Assembly (NCBI RefSeq): GCF_023148685.1
Contig: NZ_JAHXNL010000002.1
Location: 124,001 to 188,000 of the forward strand
Direction: 5' to 3'
Length of the DNA: 64,000 nucleotides
Source: Georgenia sp. EYE_87
Lineage (GTDB): Bacteria; Actinomycetota; Actinomycetes; Actinomycetales; Actinomycetaceae
Shown piece after piece: positions 61,548-64,000 of the stretch. Both the position numbers and the translations under genes were made by a program. Numbering within the stretch: the first letter of the stretch is position 1; each line of letters opens with the position of its first letter. Below the pieces are notes generated by a model, which was not told the origin of the DNA, made no database searches, and saw nothing but the letters and a program-made list of their open reading frames with translations.

Positions 61548-63008
61548 GTGGCGACCACCCCCAGGCGCCCAGGACGAGCGATGTCCTCGCTCGCCGCGCT
61601 CATGCTCGGCAGCACCCTGCTCGCGACGGGCGCGAGCGCCGCGCCGAGCGAGGACGACGTCGAGGCGTCGCGGTCCGCCGAACGGTCCACCTCGGGCGAG
61701 ATCGCCGCGCTCGAGATCGAGCTCGCCCGCGTGGCCGCCCAGGCTGACGAGGCGCAGGTGCGGGCCGCGCTGGCCAACGAGGACTACCTCGAGTCGCAGA
61801 TCGAGCTGGACACCGCGATCGCGGCGGCCGAGAAGGCGCAGGAGGAGGTGGCCGCCGCCGCCGAGGAGCTCGAGGCCGGGCGCCGCGAGCTCGGGCAGAT
61901 CGGGGCCGCGCTGTACCGCGACGGCGCGGCGAACCTCTCCGGGATCGCGCCGTACCTCTCGGCGACGAGCTTCACCGACGCCATGGCGCGCACCGTCACC
62001 CTCGACCGGCTCGGCAACCGCGCCGACAGCCAGGTCCAGCGCTTCGACGCCCTCGAGCAGGTTCACTCCACCCTCCAGCGCCGGGCCGACGAGTCGGCCG
62101 CCGCGCAGCAGGCGGCGACCGAGGCGCTCGCCGCCGCGGCCGAGGAGGCCGAGTCGAGCTTCGCGGCCGCGCAGACCCAGATGACCCTGTCGAACGAGCG
62201 TCGCGAGCAGCTCATCACCCAGCTGGCCGCCCAGCGCAGCACCACCGTCGAGCTGGAGCGTGAGCGGCAGGCCTCGCTCGAGGCGGAGCGCGAGCGGCGC
62301 GAGGAGAACGTCGCCCGGAACGAGGCGATCGCGGTCGTGGCCGCGGCGGCTCCCGAGGCTGCTGCCCCGTCGTCGGCCGCCGGCCCCTCGGGCCCCGCGA
62401 CGGCAGATCCCGCCCCCGCGCCGGCCCCCACCTCTGTCCCTGCCGCGGACCCGGCGCCCTCCGCCCCGGCGACGCCGCGCCCCTCCGCCCCGGCGAACCC
62501 TGCGCCCGCTCCCGCCCCGGCGCCCGCTCCCGCCCCGGCCCCCGCTCCCGCGCCGGCCCCCGCTCCGGCGCCGGCCCCCGCCCCGGCTCCCAAGCCGACG
62601 CCGAAGCCCGCGCCGGCCCCGGCGCCCGCTCCGGCCCCGAACGCCTCGGCCGCGCAGACCGCGATCTCGTGGGCGCGCAGCCAGCTCGGCACCCCCTACG
62701 TCTGGGGTGCCGCCGGCCCGGACGGCTACGACTGCTCCGGCCTGACGATGCGGGCCTTCCAGCAGGCCGGCGTCTCCCTCCCGCGCAACACACGCGCACA
62801 GTGGGACGCCACGGCACGGGTGCCGCTGAGCGAGCTGCGCCCCGGCGACCTGGTGTTCTGGAGCAACAACGGTCAGCGCTCGGGGATCTACCACGTCGCC
62901 ATCTACACCGGAAACGGGATGCGGCTGCACGCCCCGGCCCCGGGCAAGACGGTGGAGGAGGTGCCGATGTGGCACGTCAACATCATGCCGTACGGCGGTC
63001 GGATCTGA
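61548..63008 (+). CDS. secreted NlpC/P60 (C40) peptidoglycan hydrolase with coiled coil
   Basis: 486 residues from a GTG after GGAGG. Signal peptide to about residue 35 (ends ATGASA-AP); a long coiled coil (about 45-265, EIAALEIELARVAAQADEAQ and so on) as in RipA-type proteins; a Pro-Ala linker of about 90 residues (280-365) with near-perfect PAPAPA repeats; then the NlpC/P60 domain. Catalytic Cys396 is in YDCSGLT, His449 in YHVAIY, with a further His in RLHAPAPG. It cuts stem peptides in the cell wall during division; the coiled coil usually inhibits or positions the enzyme. Single gene followed by a terminator. Confidence 0.95.
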   Translation: MATTPRRPGRAMSSLAALMLGSTLLATGASAAPSEDDVEASRSAERSTSGEIAALEIELARVAAQADEAQVRAALANEDYLESQIELDTAIAAAEKAQEEVAAAAEELEAGRRELGQIGAALYRDGAANLSGIAPYLSATSFTDAMARTVTLDRLGNRADSQVQRFDALEQVHSTLQRRADESAAAQQAATEALAAAAEEAESSFAAAQTQMTLSNERREQLITQLAAQRSTTVELERERQASLEAERERREENVARNEAIAVVAAAAPEAAAPSSAAGPSGPATADPAPAPAPTSVPAADPAPSAPATPRPSAPANPAPAPAPAPAPAPAPAPAPAPAPAPAPAPAPKPTPKPAPAPAPAPAPNASAAQTAISWARSQLGTPYVWGAAGPDGYDCSGLTMRAFQQAGVSLPRNTRAQWDATARVPLSELRPGDLVFWSNNGQRSGIYHVAIYTGNGMRLHAPAPGKTVEEVPMWHVNIMPYGGRI

Positions 63009-63060
63009 CCGGGCCGATGCCCGGCTAGACCCGAGACACAGGCTGACCACGGGCAGCAGA

Positions 63061-63089
63061 ACGCCCCGCCGTCCACGACGGCGGGGCGT
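63061..63089. terminator. bidirectional terminator between the NlpC/P60 gene and ppa
   Basis: A perfect 13-bp stem (63061-63073 with 63077-63089) with a 3-nt CAC loop between two converging genes. Confidence 0.78.
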
Positions 63090-63121
63090 CTGCCTGCGCG
63101 GCTCCGTGGAGCCCGCGACGG

Positions 63122-63718
63122 TCAGACTCGGGTGCCGGCGTCCCCGGGACCCGTGGGGTCCGCCTGGCCGCGGTTGCCGCCCTCCGAGATCGCCGCGTCG
63201 GGCCGGTGTGCGCCGCCGCCGTGGTTGGCGTAGTAGCCGGCGTCCTTGGCGCGCTGGTAGGAGCGGCGGATCTCCTCCTCGGCCTCCTCGCGGCCGGTCC
63301 AGTGGGCGCCCTCGACGGACTTGCCAGGCTCGAGGTCCTTGTAGACCTCGAAGAAGTGCTGGATCTCCAGGCGGTGGAACTCCGAGACGTCGTCGATCTC
63401 CGTGCGCCACGAGGCGCGCTGGTCGCCGACCGGCACGCACAGCACCTTGTCGTCACCGCCGGCCTCGTCGCGCATGCGGAACATGCCCAGCGCGCGGCAG
63501 CGGATCAGGCAGCCGGGGAACGTCGGCTCCTCGAGCAGCACGAGCGCGTCCAGGGGGTCCCCGTCCTCGCCCAGGGTCTCCTCGATGAAGCCGTAGTCGT
63601 CCGGGTAGCGCGTGGAGGTGAACAGCATCCGGTCCAGCCGGATCCGACCCGTCTCGTGGTCCACCTCGTACTTGTTGCGGTTCCCCTTGGGGATCTCGAT
63701 CGTGACGTCGAACTCCAC
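63122..63718 (-). CDS. ppa: family I inorganic pyrophosphatase with C-terminal extension
   Basis: 198 residues from a GTG ([20 protein letters not shown]) after GGAAGGGAAG; the longer upstream frame is not conserved sequence. Active-site residues are in [30 protein letters not shown] and DDKVLCVP. The usual actinobacterial enzyme is about 165 residues; here about 30 extra residues ([19 protein letters not shown]...) form a polar, probably disordered tail. It hydrolyses PPi made by polymer synthesis. The gene diverges from dacB, a common actinobacterial arrangement. Confidence 0.95.
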   Translation of the reverse strand: MEFDVTIEIPKGNRNKYEVDHETGRIRLDRMLFTSTRYPDDYGFIEETLGEDGDPLDALVLLEEPTFPGCLIRCRALGMFRMRDEAGGDDKVLCVPVGDQRASWRTEIDDVSEFHRLEIQHFFEVYKDLEPGKSVEGAHWTGREEAEEEIRRSYQRAKDAGYYANHGGGAHRPDAAISEGGNRGQADPTGPGDAGTRV

Positions 63719-63860
63719 GGCTTCCCTTCCGCCCGCCCGGCGTGCCCGGCGGGGCTTCCTCCGCGCGACCGGCACGGGCCTGCCGGCGCTCCTGGCCACT
63801 AGTGTGGCGTACCGGAAGGTGTGGTCGCGCACAGGGACCACCGGTGACGACGGGGGAGAA

Positions 63861-64000
63861 GTGGGACGAGCGCGCCGCACGACGGTGACGGTGGCCGCGC
63901 TCGCCGTCGCCCTGGGCGCCTACGGCACCGCCGACGCCGCCGACCTCGTCCCCGGCGTCCTGACCACGGATCCGGTCCCCGCCGAGGCGCAGCCGTTCCC
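63861..64000 (+). CDS. dacB: D-alanyl-D-alanine carboxypeptidase/endopeptidase (PBP4 type), N-terminal part
   Basis: The first 46 codons only; the gene runs off the window. GTG start after GGGGAGAA. Sequence [20 protein letters not shown] then [18 protein letters not shown] is a signal anchor followed by the 'D-VPGVLT' lead typical of actinobacterial DacB. The call leans on this short match and on its position divergent from ppa, where dacB is often found. It would trim cell-wall peptides. Confidence 0.6.
   Translation, partial: MGRARRTTVTVAALAVALGAYGTADAADLVPGVLTTDPVPAEAQPF

Noticed and set aside
62400-62640. GC-rich repetitive tract
   Set aside because: It encodes the Pro-Ala linker of the NlpC/P60 protein; not an independent element.

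Overview
The window is about 73% G+C and reads as a chromosomal segment of a high-GC Gram-positive actinobacterium. Markers are mycothiol synthase (mshD), bldC, glnR, DUF3073, two-gene pst and pap-pit phosphate loci, many GTG starts, and -10 boxes of the TAGAGT/TAGCCT kind. Gene content and the small genome-style operons fit Micrococcales of the Georgenia/Cellulomonas type, but the species cannot be fixed from this sequence. Blocks of gene order (purM-DUF3073-bldC; mshD-ppk-mutT1-pst-pit-glnR) resemble those I recall from other actinobacteria, so this is mostly vertically inherited core genome. I see no transposase, integrase, prophage, CRISPR array, rRNA or toxin-antitoxin locus.

Layout. 1-2.1 kb: end of purM, DUF3073, bldC and a two-gene envelope operon (Holin-X family, DUF3618). 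2.3-5 kb: a large secreted ExeM-type nuclease behind a PHO-box-like element. 5.1-9.2 kb: a MacB/FtsX-type ABC exporter pair and a Glu-Asp-Phe tRNA cluster. 9.3-19.6 kb: housekeeping and transport genes (zincin-like protein, surE, PfkB kinase, GNAT, MscS channel, msrB, EEP hydrolase, AEC and EamA carriers, DEAD-box helicase, GlsB stress protein). 19.7-22.7 kb: an OmpR-type two-component system next to a small exported protein with a repetitive Asp/His/Lys/Arg tail, then tRNA-Lys. 23-25.7 kb: a conserved unknown gene and a long acyl-CoA dehydrogenase. 25.9-38.5 kb: the phosphate island: mshD, ppk, mutT1, two pstS paralogues, pstC-pstA-pstB, a septum-formation-family lipoprotein and the low-affinity pap(DUF47)-pit operon. 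38.8-45.6 kb: glnR, a membrane protein, nitrobindin, ygfZ, an FUSC protein, a Rieske lipoprotein, DUF2516, dtd and a macrodomain protein. 45.7-52.7 kb: clpC, an amidotransferase, csbD and ppdK. 53-64 kb: an FAD/Fe-S D-lactate-type dehydrogenase, a RAMA-like domain protein, an alpha/beta hydrolase, metY-metX, an NlpC/P60 hydrolase, inorganic pyrophosphatase and the start of dacB.

The most coherent theme is phosphate economy. Four sites made of two adjacent 11-bp GTTCACC-type units occur in front of the secreted nuclease, pstS, pstC and pap-pit. At pstS and pstC the distance from the box to the likely -10 is identical, which suits activation. At pap-pit the box falls after the likely -10, which suits repression when phosphate is scarce. 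The nuclease (release of phosphate from external DNA), pst (high-affinity uptake), pit (low-affinity uptake), ppk (polyphosphate) and perhaps the pyrophosphatase would together form a phosphate-scavenging and storage circuit, with the nitrogen regulator glnR directly beside it.

Other points worth a second look are a leaderless 8-codon open frame with a Cys codon in a hairpin ahead of metY, paired CRP-type sites ahead of ppdK, a protein joining a degenerate nuclease-like core to a RAMA-like domain, and several intergenic tandem or inverted repeats. No obviously new multi-gene system is visible; most genes are ordinary.
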